The position numbers and the translations under genes are program-made. The notes under the pieces are model-generated. The model had not been told where the DNA came from, did no database searches, and saw nothing but the letters and a program-made list of their open reading frames with translations. From NCBI GenBank assembly GCA_963843285.1, contig CAWJJO010000013.1, positions 372,001 to 436,000 of the forward strand: DNA of 64,000 nt. Reading direction: 5' to 3'. This document shows, one piece after another, positions 23,871 to 33,040 of the stretch. Position 1 is the stretch's first letter; each line of letters begins with the position of its first letter. This DNA is from CAZDDB01 sp963843285. GTDB lineage: Bacteria; Acidobacteriota; HRBIN11; JAKEFK01.

Positions 23871-25209
23871 TTAAATTGAGATGATACTTCTTGATTTTGA
23901 CATGAAGGGTGGCTCGGGTGATCCCCAGAATTTCTGCGGCGCGGGAGACGTTACCGCCAGTGGCATCCAGGACTTTTTCGATGTGTTCCTTTTCGAGTTC
24001 ATCCAGAGATATCAATTCAGACTGACTCCTGGTCCATGCCGGGCGAGGCACCGAAAGTCCTAGATCAGCGGGTTCGATCCACGGACGATTACAAAGAAGA
24101 ACGCTACGTTCCACAAGATTGGAAAGTTCGCGAATGTTCCCGGGCCAGGAGTAATTGAGAATCGCCTGCTCAGCCGATGGGGAGAAGCCTTGCACTTTCT
24201 TGCCCAGTTTCTGGCAGATGGAATTCAGGAAGTAGCTTGCGAGCGGAAGAATATCGGCTTTTAATTCCCGCAGCGGCGGAATCGTAAGCTGCACAACGTT
24301 CAAGCGGTAAAAAAGATCATCGCGAAAACTCTTGTTCCGGACTTCCTTCTCCAGATCCCGGTTGGACGCGGCGATGACGCGGACATCCACAACTTTTTCC
24401 TGGATGCCGCCGAGCCTGCGGAAACGTTTTTCTTCAATCACCTTCAGCAATTTTGCCTGGACATTCAATTCCATTTCGCCGATTTCATCCAGCAGCAGCG
24501 TGCCACCGTTTGCCACTTCAAACAGGCCGGGCTTGTTGCCTACGGCGCCTGTGAAGGCGCCTTTGTCATAGCCGAACAATTCAGATTCAAGAAGCTCGCG
24601 TGAGAATCCCGCACAATTAATTTCCACGAAATTGTGATCCCCTCGCGCGCTCAAATTGTGAATCAACCGGGCGTACAAGCCTTTTCCGGTGCCGGTTTCG
24701 CCAAGAACCAGAACGGTGGAATCACTTTGCGCCAAACGGCGAACCAGCTCATGAACTCGATGGAGCTTCTCACTCAAGCCCACATAATAGTCTGCTGCCT
24801 TGGATTCTTCCTGGATTCTCAAATAATCGGCGCGGCGTTTGAATTCATTGAGCTCCCGCGTTTTGTCCAGCAACACCAGGAGACCATCGGGATCAATTGG
24901 TTTCGTGAGAAAATTCTCGGCGCCGGACTTCAGAGCGTGCACTGCAGTTTCAATTGTTCCGTACGCCGTCATGATAATGATCGAAACGTAATTATCCGAT
25001 TCCTTGAGTTGTTTCATAAACTCAAGACCGTCGGCATCCGGAAGTCTGAGATCGAGAAGAACGACTCCGGGATTTTCTGCGGAAAACAGGCGAAGTCCAT
25101 CCGCAGCTGTGCCGGCGGCGACACAGGAATATCCTGACTGCTGCAAAATCCTGCTAAGACCGAACCGAATGGATTCTTCGTCATCCACAATCAGAATCTT
25201 TTCTTTCAT
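23863..25209 (-). CDS. NtrC-family sigma54-dependent response regulator
   Basis: 448 residues: receiver (IVDDEES, phospho-site LLDLRLPD, TKPID), AAA+ domain with Walker A GETGTGKG, ESELFGYDKGAFTGAV containing the sigma54-contact GAFTGA loop, LLLDEIGEM, and a Fis-type helix-turn-helix at the C-terminus (NVSRAAEILGITRATLHVKI). It activates sigma54 promoters when phosphorylated. Its start overlaps the kinase stop by four bases, so the two form a matched pair. Confidence 0.96.
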   Translation of the reverse strand: MKEKILIVDDEESIRFGLSRILQQSGYSCVAAGTAADGLRLFSAENPGVVLLDLRLPDADGLEFMKQLKESDNYVSIIIMTAYGTIETAVHALKSGAENFLTKPIDPDGLLVLLDKTRELNEFKRRADYLRIQEESKAADYYVGLSEKLHRVHELVRRLAQSDSTVLVLGETGTGKGLYARLIHNLSARGDHNFVEINCAGFSRELLESELFGYDKGAFTGAVGNKPGLFEVANGGTLLLDEIGEMELNVQAKLLKVIEEKRFRRLGGIQEKVVDVRVIAASNRDLEKEVRNKSFRDDLFYRLNVVQLTIPPLRELKADILPLASYFLNSICQKLGKKVQGFSPSAEQAILNYSWPGNIRELSNLVERSVLLCNRPWIEPADLGLSVPRPAWTRSQSELISLDELEKEHIEKVLDATGGNVSRAAEILGITRATLHVKIKKYHLNLTV

Positions 25210-27245
25210 GATTGCACGGACGAAACGGGAAGCGAGATGCGGAATGTCGTTCCCACTCCAACATGGGATTCTATGGCAATGCGGCCCCCATGATCATGGA
25301 TCACTTTTCGAACGATAGAAAGTCCCAGGCCGGTTCCCCGCTGTCTTGTAGTAAAAAATGGATCGAAAATTCGCGGCAGGTTCTCGGGACTGATGCCGGC
25401 GCCGTTGTCTTTCACGACAAGGATCACTTGCGGCGGAGAGGCCAGAGAAAGATACTCGACAAACACATCCACACGCGGATTGTCCTTCGAATGCTGAATC
25501 CCATTCTCAAGAAGATTGAGAAGAACTTGCTTCATCTTATTTCTGTCCAGGTTCATCGCAGGAATGCGGTCAGATTCGACAAGATGGATCTCCGCGTGAC
25601 TGGTCGCCGGCAATTGTTTGAGATAGTCAATCGCCTCCTGAACGATTTCCCTGAGATCCGATGGGTTCTTATCGATCTTGACGGGACGAGAGTAATCGAG
25701 CAGATCCTCCATCAAACGATTCAACCTTAAAGTCTCGGAAGAAATAATATCCAGATACGGCTTCATTTTCGGAAGATCTGCCAATTCATTGGAAAGAGCC
25801 CGGGCGGTTGCAGAGATGCCAAACAAAGGATTCCGCACTTCGTGCGCTACACCGGAAATCAGTTTTCCGATGGATGCAAGCTTTTCATTTTCGATCAATT
25901 GTTCCTGCATCCTTTTGAGAATTGTAACGTCCCGCATGATATGGATCGATCCGATTCGCTGATCCGTCTTATCCAGATAAGGAAACGACTGCAACTGCCA
26001 TTGCCCGGCGGCAAAAAATGGCGCTTCCACGGAAACGGGCTCCGCATTGTTTTGCGAAACCGGACACCAGGAGCAGATCGAATTTTGGCCGAACAGGTAG
26101 CGGTAGCAATTGCGATCCAACGGCACCTTCAGATTCTTTCCGGCAATTGTTGCCAGACTTTTATTGACCTTCATCAACCTGAAATCGGTATCAATGATAT
26201 AGATTGGATCGGCGATGGAATCAAATGTGTTCTCCCATTCCGTCTGGGAGTCGGCGAAACGCTGAACGAGAACTTCGTTTTCGATGGCGAGTGAAATGCG
26301 GAATCCAAGAATCTCCGCCGTCCGCACGCGATCTTTCGTGGGGTTAAACTCCGGCTCCTGTCCGGAAAAGAACAGCACCCCACTCGCCTCCCCCCGACGG
26401 ATTAAAGGTACCAGCAGCAATAATTCCTTTCGAGAAGGTCGATACATTACAGAATTCCGGGGATGGATTTCGAGATCTTCAAAAAACTTGGCAAACAGGG
26501 CATTCGATAACGGGATCTGTCCGGCATCAAACCCCGCTTGTGCCAGAACCGTGTAAGAAGTTTTCGTCTCGTCACGCGGCGACAGCACGGCAACTCCAGT
26601 AGCCGACAGAATCTCACGCGCTTGTTGGCACATATCCGTTAGCAATTGATCCAATTGAAAGATTCGTTCGTTCATGCTCTCCGCGGTGGAATGGAGTCCT
26701 TGCAAAAAGACTTGATGTTCGAGGATCTGGTTCTTCGCTTTCAGATATTCAGCACCCATCTGAATCATGGAAACGGCGGTCTGGGTCAGCATCTTTCTTT
26801 GCTCCATCGGAAGATCCGGAATTCCGGCGAGTAGCAATAGAGAGCGAATGGATCCTCTCGATGATTTCACCAGATGAATCGAAAGACCACGTAACCCGGG
26901 AAGTGATTCCGCAAGACCGGACGAGATGGAATCCCACCCGGTTGATGCGAGGTTCCGCAGAAATTCGGAAATGCTCCGGGTTTCCTGAATTGTTCCATCC
27001 GAATGCATCCAGAGTCCGGAAGGCTCATCCTGGCCCGAGACCGCGAGAAAAAGAAAGGCAGGGTTCAGAATCTTTCCAATCGCCAGGCCGGTCCGTTGCA
27101 GGAGATCGGGAATGGATTCTGCTTCGGTGACTGAGCGCTGAATCTCAGGATAGAATGCTGCTTCCTTCTGAAGACGTCGAACAGACGAATCCGTGGAGTC
27201 GGTTTCTCTGGAAACTATTCCTGTGGAATCATCTTTTCGTTGCAT
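25206..27245 (-). CDS. NtrB-like sensor histidine kinase with GAF and PAS regions
   Basis: 679 residues, no membrane segments, so cytosolic. The N-terminal half contains GAF-like regions (about 30-330), then a PAS domain (ENTFDSIADPIYIIDTDFRL) with a cysteine pair CSWCPV, then the kinase core: H-box GVAHEVRNPLFGI, N-box LLNLLENGIQHS, G1 DNGAGIS and G2 GTGLGLSIV. It should phosphorylate the overlapping sigma54 regulator and perhaps the lone receivers on either side. The signal is unknown. Confidence 0.95.
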   Translation of the reverse strand: MQRKDDSTGIVSRETDSTDSSVRRLQKEAAFYPEIQRSVTEAESIPDLLQRTGLAIGKILNPAFLFLAVSGQDEPSGLWMHSDGTIQETRSISEFLRNLASTGWDSISSGLAESLPGLRGLSIHLVKSSRGSIRSLLLLAGIPDLPMEQRKMLTQTAVSMIQMGAEYLKAKNQILEHQVFLQGLHSTAESMNERIFQLDQLLTDMCQQAREILSATGVAVLSPRDETKTSYTVLAQAGFDAGQIPLSNALFAKFFEDLEIHPRNSVMYRPSRKELLLLVPLIRRGEASGVLFFSGQEPEFNPTKDRVRTAEILGFRISLAIENEVLVQRFADSQTEWENTFDSIADPIYIIDTDFRLMKVNKSLATIAGKNLKVPLDRNCYRYLFGQNSICSWCPVSQNNAEPVSVEAPFFAAGQWQLQSFPYLDKTDQRIGSIHIMRDVTILKRMQEQLIENEKLASIGKLISGVAHEVRNPLFGISATARALSNELADLPKMKPYLDIISSETLRLNRLMEDLLDYSRPVKIDKNPSDLREIVQEAIDYLKQLPATSHAEIHLVESDRIPAMNLDRNKMKQVLLNLLENGIQHSKDNPRVDVFVEYLSLASPPQVILVVKDNGAGISPENLPRIFDPFFTTRQRGTGLGLSIVRKVIHDHGGRIAIESHVGVGTTFRISLPVSSVQS

Positions 27246-27270
27246 CCCGGAATCGATCGGAACCTCTGCT

Positions 27271-27307
27271 CATTGTAGCACACGCGATATCCGTGCATGT
27301 TACAATG
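27271..27307. promoter_or_regulatory. Interrupted palindrome between divergent kinase and receiver genes
   Basis: CATTGTA (27271-27277) and TACAATG (27301-27307) are exact inverted arms, with further partial pairing (CACG and CGTG) inside. It lies in the 59-base gap between divergent starts and runs into the ATG at 27305, so a bound protein would block both genes. Confidence 0.5.
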
Positions 27308-27703
27308 AGACGCATGGCGGCTGGTTCGAAACTGGTTGTTGTTGTTGATGATAACGAACTTTTTTGCAAGACAATGGTACGGTTTTTCGCTGAACGTTAT
27401 GGGGACCATGTCCGGGTCGAAACCTACACGGATCCGCTAAGAGCCCTTACCGCCTTAAAACCTGAAATCGATCTTCTGATCGTAGATCTGGAAATGCCGA
27501 CCATCGATGGAAAGAAGTTCTTGAGCTACGCAATCCAAAAAGGGATGGATAAACGCAAAATCATCATTGCCAGCTTCCAAAATGCGGAGTTACTTCATCA
27601 AAAGTTCCAGCTCTCCGAATGTCTCGCCGTCATGGACAAAAATGAACCGGAACAGCAAATGGTTTTCGCAATGATTACCGACTCTATCGTCAACAAACCA
27701 TAA
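27305..27703 (+). CDS. Stand-alone receiver-domain protein
   Basis: 132 residues; ATG 27305 or 27314 (both in frame, neither with a good ribosome site). VVVDDNELF, phospho-acceptor aspartate in LLIVDLEMPTIDGKKF, a serine in IIASFQNAE, and K in VMDKNEPE replacing the usual KP. A single receiver without output. Divergent from the histidine kinase. Confidence 0.85.
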   Translation: MRRMAAGSKLVVVVDDNELFCKTMVRFFAERYGDHVRVETYTDPLRALTALKPEIDLLIVDLEMPTIDGKKFLSYAIQKGMDKRKIIIASFQNAELLHQKFQLSECLAVMDKNEPEQQMVFAMITDSIVNKP

Positions 27704-27778
27704 CGCTTCTCTTCTCCCTGCTCCGCCGCTCATCTTTGACACCCCAGTGCACATTTGTTATATTCTTGGATGCTTTGA

Positions 27779-27853
27779 GCGGGAATAACTCAGCGGTAGA
27801 GTGCAACCTTGCCAAGGTTGAGGTCGCGGGTTCGAATCCCGTTTCCCGCTCCA
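27779..27853 (+). tRNA. tRNA-Gly (anticodon GCC), CCA encoded
   Basis: Acceptor arms GCGGGAA and TTCCCGC pair fully; the anticodon loop TTGCCAA sits on a CAACC/GGTTG stem, and the T-arm GCGGGTTCGAATCCCGT is standard. Discriminator T followed by genomic CCA at 27851-27853. Antisense reading of this tRNA gives a spurious GNGIRTRDL-type peptide. Confidence 0.97.
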
Positions 27854-27856
27854 TAA

Positions 27857-27943
27857 TTCACCGCAGAGACGCAAAGAACGCGGAGTTCGGAAGAGAAAAA
27901 AGACTCTTTCTGAACTCTGCGCCCTCTGCGTCTCTGCGGTGAA
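27857..27943. repeat. CACAAAG-family palindrome between two tRNAs
   Basis: TTCACCGCAGAGACGCAAAG...CTCTGCGTCTCTGCGGTGAA arms, a GC-richer version of the family. It starts four bases after the tRNA-Gly CCA and ends seven bases before tRNA-Cys. Confidence 0.82.
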
Positions 27944-27949
27944 CTCCTC

Positions 27950-28022
<73 letters not shown>

Positions 28023-28059
28023 CCTTAAATTTCACCGCATAAAGCACAAAGATAAGGAA

Positions 28060-28515
28060 TTACGAAGGACGGCGGGATAGGTCCTTCAGCACGTGCTTCA
28101 AGACTTGCGGTATCGCGCGTCGGACCCCGACACTGAGCTTTGACCCTTCTTTGAAATTCTTTCCTTCAATGCCGTAAATCAAAAAATACTGCGGTAGTAT
28201 TTTCAATACCCGCGCAAGTTCGACTGCCTCTGCTACGCTAAACGCGTGACTGGAATACCTAGAGAATTGCGACGGCACGGGATGCGATGCCACATCAAGC
28301 CGGTGGATTGTTCCAGCCGCGCAACCCGAGTGGACAGAATCAACTACAATCACCGCGTCGGCCCCGACCCACGACTCCATCAATCTCGCTCCCTCCCCGC
28401 TTTCCTTCCGCACGATCACATCTTTTGGATGCCGTGCTTCCAGATGACGGATCACATGCAGACCCGCAGCATCGTCTCCGCGATGATCGTTCCCCACGCC
28501 AATCACCGTAATCAT
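28060..28515 (-). CDS. [NiFe]-hydrogenase maturation protease
   Basis: 151 residues from ATG 28515. The HyaD/HybD-family start VIGVGNDHRGDDAAGLHVI carries the nickel-sensing acidic residue, with a second acidic site in VIVVDSVHSG and a histidine in SSHAFSVAEAVELA. It cleaves the C-terminal peptide of the large subunit after nickel insertion. It overlaps the large-subunit gene by four bases. Confidence 0.92.
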   Translation of the reverse strand: MITVIGVGNDHRGDDAAGLHVIRHLEARHPKDVIVRKESGEGARLMESWVGADAVIVVDSVHSGCAAGTIHRLDVASHPVPSQFSRYSSHAFSVAEAVELARVLKILPQYFLIYGIEGKNFKEGSKLSVGVRRAIPQVLKHVLKDLSRRPS

Positions 28516-29822
28516 TCTCGACTCAGCTCCAGTTTCAGAAAGTGTGTTGCGCACGATATGCACGGATCGTAGTTGCGGATCGCCTGCTCACATTGCCACG
28601 TCAGCTCAGCTTGCGGCAGATCCAGATGCTTCGGCACAAAATGCTCCAGATCGTTTTCGATCGTCCTCTGGTTTTGCGACGTTGGCGGGATGATTCTCGC
28701 ATCTTGAATATTTTCCATTCCGTCGATTTGATAGCGGTGATATAGAGTTCCCCGTGGAGCCTCTGTACAGGAGTATCCCGTGGATGCACGAGGCACAATC
28801 TTGATTGCCGGCTCATCCGGCTCTTGGTAGATTTCCACGATCCTCAACGCTTCCTCACAGGCATAAAGGATTTCCACGCAGCGTACAAGAATACTCTGAA
28901 ACGGATTTCGACACGTCGGTCCGAGCCCTGCGCGACGCGCCGCCTCTTGAACCGCGGGGGAAAGCCGGTCTAAATTCAGGTTGTACCGGGCCAACGGACC
29001 AACAAAGTAACTGCCGCCGTTCCGCAGACTCGAATGCAATGCATTGGAATGGGGCACCTGTTCTTCCACAAAGTTTTGATCATAATCACGTACCGCAATA
29101 TCTAATCCTTTGTTAGAAATGAGTCGCCCTTCATTGAATGGGTACTCCTCCGGATGGCGCAAGGAAACAAACTCGTAGTCCCGTTCAAATTCGGGGAAGG
29201 AAAAAGTTGCCACCCACGCAAGGCTTTCTTCGGCATACTCCCGGGCGCGCTTGAGCGGTTCCGCAAGCTGCTGCAGTTCACTTCGGGTTGGAACGCGGTA
29301 GAACCCGCCAACACGAACATTCACAGGATGGATTTCTCTCCCTCCTAACAGCCGAATAATCTCATTGCCCACTTTCTTAAGATGTAAGCCCCTTTGAACC
29401 GCATCCGGGTGATCTTTCGCCATGTGAATCACATCTGGGTAGCCGAGAAAATCAGGGGCATGCAGCATGTATACATGGAGGGTATGACTCTCAATCCACT
29501 CGCCGCAATAAATCAATCGGCGCAGATCTCGCAGAGGTCCCTCAACTTTCACTCCAAAGGCATCCTCCATGGCATGAATCGCACTCATTTGATAGGCGAT
29601 CGGGCAGATTCCACAAATCCGCGCCGTGATATCCGGAGTCTCACTGTAATGGCGCCCTCGCAACAAAGCCTCAAAGAAACGCGGGGGCTCATAAATCTTC
29701 AGTTTCACCTCCGCCGCTCCATTCTTCTTGATCCTTACATAAAGCGCACCTTCCCCCTCGACACGACTCAATGCATCCACTCGAATTGTTTTGGTTTTCT
29801 CTTTCGACATTCGGAATTCCAT
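28512..29822 (-). CDS. hyhL: Group 3b [NiFe]-hydrogenase large subunit
   Basis: 436 residues (ATG 29822; 29810 also possible). Nickel-site motifs are present: RICGICP near the N-terminus (L1) and DPCISCATH at the C-terminus (L2), followed by FLKLELSRE, the tail that the protease removes after histidine. SRVEGEGALYVRIKKNG opens the fold. The sequence type and the operon order match cytosolic NAD(P)-linked group 3b (sulfhydrogenase) enzymes. Gap to the small subunit is 12 bases. Confidence 0.95.
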   Translation of the reverse strand: MEFRMSKEKTKTIRVDALSRVEGEGALYVRIKKNGAAEVKLKIYEPPRFFEALLRGRHYSETPDITARICGICPIAYQMSAIHAMEDAFGVKVEGPLRDLRRLIYCGEWIESHTLHVYMLHAPDFLGYPDVIHMAKDHPDAVQRGLHLKKVGNEIIRLLGGREIHPVNVRVGGFYRVPTRSELQQLAEPLKRAREYAEESLAWVATFSFPEFERDYEFVSLRHPEEYPFNEGRLISNKGLDIAVRDYDQNFVEEQVPHSNALHSSLRNGGSYFVGPLARYNLNLDRLSPAVQEAARRAGLGPTCRNPFQSILVRCVEILYACEEALRIVEIYQEPDEPAIKIVPRASTGYSCTEAPRGTLYHRYQIDGMENIQDARIIPPTSQNQRTIENDLEHFVPKHLDLPQAELTWQCEQAIRNYDPCISCATHFLKLELSRE

Positions 29823-29834
29823 TGACGCCCAGGG

Positions 29835-30620
29835 CTATTCTCTTTCCTGCGCTTCACTCTCCTTTCTAAAAGCATCTGCATTCGCGTTAAATGAGCGATA
29901 CACACGCATCAGGTCCTGTTCGCTCACACCCAGATGCTTCCACCACGAGCTCAACGATGGGGTGTTTGGTGTTTCCTTCGGCCCAAAACATCCGTAACAT
30001 CCGCGATGATACGAGGGGCAAATCGCTCCGCATCCCGCTTGCGTGACAGGGCCGAGGCAAGGTGTGCCGTGAGCGACCATCACGCAAACTGTCCCGCGAA
30101 GTTTGCATTCGACGCAAACGCTATGGGCAGGTGTATTCGGCTTCCTTCCGTGCAGGAAGGCTGAGATCACTTCCAGCAGCTGATATTTATCGATGGGACA
30201 ACCTCGAAGCTCGAAATCCACGCGAACGTGATCCGCAATCGGAGTGGATCTGGACAGCGTTTGGATGTATTCCGGTTTCGCATAAACGATGGACGTAAAT
30301 GCCTTCACATCAGCAAAGTTGCGTAACGCTTGAATCCCGCCGGATGTAGCGCAGGCCCCGATCGTAACCAGAAATTTGGATGCTTTTCGGACGCGATGAA
30401 TTCGTTCCGCATCCTGCGGAGTTGTAATCGAGCCTTCCACGAGCGATAACTCGTACGGTCCCTTCACAACAGAACTGGAAGCCTCGGCAAAATTCGCGAT
30501 TTCCAGTTGACCCGCTACGGCAAGCAATTCCTCTTCACAATCCAGGAGACTCAGCTGACAACCATCACACGAAGCAAATTTCCAGACAGCCAGTTTTGGC
30601 TTTTGTTTCGGCATCTTCAT
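29835..30620 (-). CDS. hyhS: Group 3b [NiFe]-hydrogenase small subunit
   Basis: 261 residues from ATG 30620 (ribosome site AGGAG); the frame runs farther upstream but overlaps the flavin-subunit gene. No twin-arginine signal, so cytosolic. Cysteines for Fe-S clusters: WKFASCDGCQLSLLDCE, IGACATSGG, ELRGCPID, CVECKLRGTVC and CLGPVTQAGCGAICPSYHRGCYGC. Passes electrons from the nickel site to the flavin subunit. Confidence 0.94.
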   Translation of the reverse strand: MKMPKQKPKLAVWKFASCDGCQLSLLDCEEELLAVAGQLEIANFAEASSSVVKGPYELSLVEGSITTPQDAERIHRVRKASKFLVTIGACATSGGIQALRNFADVKAFTSIVYAKPEYIQTLSRSTPIADHVRVDFELRGCPIDKYQLLEVISAFLHGRKPNTPAHSVCVECKLRGTVCVMVAHGTPCLGPVTQAGCGAICPSYHRGCYGCFGPKETPNTPSLSSWWKHLGVSEQDLMRVYRSFNANADAFRKESEAQERE

Positions 30621-31447
30621 ATTTCTCCTTTTGCCAGCCACTCCTGCACGCGACTGTACGCAAAGACCGGTCCGTCCTTGCAAATGAAAGCAGGGCCAAA
30701 TTGGCAATGTCCGCAAAATCCCACCGCGCATTTCATGTTTCGTTCCATCGAAAAATAAATATGATCTCGATCTGCGCCACGGTTCATCAATTCCATCGCA
30801 GAATAGCGCATCATTACCTCGGGGCCGCACAGAAATGCGGTTGTGTTGAGTGGATCAAAGGAAGCCTTCCGAATCAACGAAGTCACAAATCCAACATTGC
30901 CTCGCCATGCATCTCCGGCGTGATCGACCGTCAGCGAGATTTCCAGATCGAAACGCGCCCGCCAGGCTTCGAGTTCCTTTCGATAAACAATATCAGCAGG
31001 AGTTCGTGTTCCATAGAGCAAAATCACCTTGCCATACTTATTTCGATCTGTCAGCAACGCATATAGTGCCGGACGCAGCGGAGCCAGACCGATACCGCCG
31101 GCAATTAGTACGACATCGTTTCCAGCGGACTCCTGCAAAGGCCAGTGGTTTCCAAATGGTCCGCGAACACCCACCACATCTCCCCGCTTCAGCTTCTGCA
31201 GGGCTTTTGTCACAGCGCCAACGGCGCGAATCGTATGGAGAAAACCGGTGGATTTCGCGGCATCCCCGCTCATGGAAACCGGCACCTCTCCTACACCATG
31301 GACATAAAGCATGTTGAACTGCCCCGGTACATAGGAACCGCCGGAGGATGTCAAAGCTTCCAGTTCCATCGTAAACACGTCGCTTGTTTCACGCCGGACT
31401 TTCCGGACGCGATGAAACCGGGGAAGCATCGGGTCTGACATACTCAT
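30617..31447 (-). CDS. hyhG: Hydrogenase FAD/NAD(P)-binding subunit (HyhG type)
   Basis: 276 residues: ferredoxin-reductase fold with FAD loop SYVPGQFNMLYV, the NAD site VLIAGGIGLAPLRPAL, and a C-terminal 2Fe-2S site (CAVGFCGHCQFGPAFIC). This is the diaphorase subunit of group 3b hydrogenases. Overlaps both neighbours by four bases. Confidence 0.94.
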   Translation of the reverse strand: MSMSDPMLPRFHRVRKVRRETSDVFTMELEALTSSGGSYVPGQFNMLYVHGVGEVPVSMSGDAAKSTGFLHTIRAVGAVTKALQKLKRGDVVGVRGPFGNHWPLQESAGNDVVLIAGGIGLAPLRPALYALLTDRNKYGKVILLYGTRTPADIVYRKELEAWRARFDLEISLTVDHAGDAWRGNVGFVTSLIRKASFDPLNTTAFLCGPEVMMRYSAMELMNRGADRDHIYFSMERNMKCAVGFCGHCQFGPAFICKDGPVFAYSRVQEWLAKGEI

Positions 31448-31911
31448 GTTCCTTGGGGGCCGTAAACATCCAGCATCTGCAGTCTGGTGGCGTGCAGTCG
31501 ATGAATCAAAATATGCGCCACGCGCTTGATCAGCTCAAAGCCAAGCGCAGGATCCGCTTCGCACTTGGCGCGCAGGCACTTCCCATCCAACGCGGTAGCG
31601 AGTGTGAGGTCCACTGCTCTAGCATCGAAATGCCAGCGGTACGGAGGGAAAATCCACGACCAGCCAAGAACATCCCCTTCTCCCAGAGTTTCCAACGTCA
31701 CATTCCCACGGCCCGGAATAAACAACTCCACTGCGACCTTTCCATGACGAATAATGTAGAAGGTATTGGCTTCCTCACCGGCTCTGTAAATTTGCCGGCC
31801 GGCATCAAACCGAACATTGGAAGCGCACCCTACAATCAATTGTAGATATTCCGGCTTCAAGCCTTTGCTGAAAGGATGCTCCGCCAGAACCGGCTCAAGA
31901 TTCGTCATCAT
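31444..31911 (-). CDS. Cyclic nucleotide-binding domain protein without DNA-binding domain
   Basis: 155 residues, a Crp-type beta-barrel (YRAGEEANTFYIIRHGKVAVEL, then TLGEGDVLGWSWIFPPYRWHFDARA) and a short helical end, but no helix-turn-helix. The phosphate-cassette region lacks the usual GE..L...RSA pattern (it has GDVLGWSW...FDARAV), so the ligand is uncertain. It lies inside the hydrogenase operon with overlaps on both sides and probably acts as an allosteric or assembly partner rather than a transcription factor. Confidence 0.85.
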   Translation of the reverse strand: MMTNLEPVLAEHPFSKGLKPEYLQLIVGCASNVRFDAGRQIYRAGEEANTFYIIRHGKVAVELFIPGRGNVTLETLGEGDVLGWSWIFPPYRWHFDARAVDLTLATALDGKCLRAKCEADPALGFELIKRVAHILIHRLHATRLQMLDVYGPQGT

Positions 31912-33040
31912 GATCGTTCTCCTCTTTTTTACTTTCGCTTTGCCGAATCGCTCTCACTTCCTCTGTGATGTCGATCCCGACCGGACACCAGGTGATGCAA
32001 CGGCCGCAACCCACGCATCCTGATGTTCCAAATTGATCAATCCATGTGGCAAGCTTATGCGTCATCCACTGGCGGTAACGCGACTTCGTGGAAGAACGCA
32101 CGCTGCCTCCATGGATATACGAAAAGTCCATCGTGAAACAAGAATCCCATTTTCTCCATCGCTCTGCCTCGTTGCCCGTCAAATCGGTAACATCTTCTAC
32201 AGTCGTGCAAAAACACGTCGGGCACACCATCGTGCAGTTGGAACAGGTCAAACACCGGTTGGCCACATCATCCCATCGCTTGTTGTCATAGTTGCGATAG
32301 AGCAGTTCCTTGATATCTTCGGTATCCATTTGGCGGCCCATGGATGCAGCAGTCTGCGTGATCAGTTCCTCTGCCTTTCGGGTTTGCGAATCCTCCGCGG
32401 GGACGTGTGGAATCTCTTTGAGAACGGTTTCACCAATCTCCGTTCCCGCTTCGATCACGAAATAATGTTCATTTTCTCCGCAAACTTCCGTAAGCGCCAG
32501 GTCGTAACCGGAAGTTGCCTTCGGACCCGCCTGCATGGAAACGCAGAAACAGGTGCCGCCAGCCTGGGTGCAATTCACCGCAATGAAAAAAGTATCTTCC
32601 CGGCGTGTTTTGTAGACAGGATCCACAATAGGTCCGTTCAAGAACACCTGATCTTGAATTGCGATCCCTTTCAGTTCACAAGAACGAATGCCCAGGAAAG
32701 CAAACCGTCGCGTTTCTTCGTTTTCGCTGCGAACCTCAATTCCATCCGGAGTGCGAGTAGATTTCCATAGGCGAATCACCGGTGGATGCAAGAACTTCTT
32801 CCACGAGTGGGGCCCAACGTTATAGCCAAACAAAGCGCGGTCGGCGCGTGGCTTGAGCCGGTAGCTTCCCCCATCTTGCTCATCCGTCCAACCGGCTGGC
32901 AAGCTCGCAACCCCGGCAATTTCATCATAGACGATTGCGCCATCCCGCACGGTCGGTCCGATGACGCGGTAGTTGCGTTTTGCGAGCGCTTCAAACAAGC
33001 GGCCAAATTCAGCAACCGGCACGATTACTTGCATGTTCAT
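31895..33040 (-). CDS. Hydrogenase 4Fe-4S electron-transfer subunit (HyhB/AsrA type)
   Basis: 381 residues. Two cubane sites: CLTCSNCTMVCPTCFC and CVGCGRCITWCPVG near the C-terminus. The central IRSCELKGIAIQDQVF, EDTFFIAVNCTQAGGTCFC and GYDLALTE are typical of the sulfite reductase subunit A/sulfhydrogenase beta family. It links the flavin subunit with partner carriers. Overlaps hypA by four bases and the cNMP gene by 17. Confidence 0.92.
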   Translation of the reverse strand: MNMQVIVPVAEFGRLFEALAKRNYRVIGPTVRDGAIVYDEIAGVASLPAGWTDEQDGGSYRLKPRADRALFGYNVGPHSWKKFLHPPVIRLWKSTRTPDGIEVRSENEETRRFAFLGIRSCELKGIAIQDQVFLNGPIVDPVYKTRREDTFFIAVNCTQAGGTCFCVSMQAGPKATSGYDLALTEVCGENEHYFVIEAGTEIGETVLKEIPHVPAEDSQTRKAEELITQTAASMGRQMDTEDIKELLYRNYDNKRWDDVANRCLTCSNCTMVCPTCFCTTVEDVTDLTGNEAERWRKWDSCFTMDFSYIHGGSVRSSTKSRYRQWMTHKLATWIDQFGTSGCVGCGRCITWCPVGIDITEEVRAIRQSESKKEENDHDDES

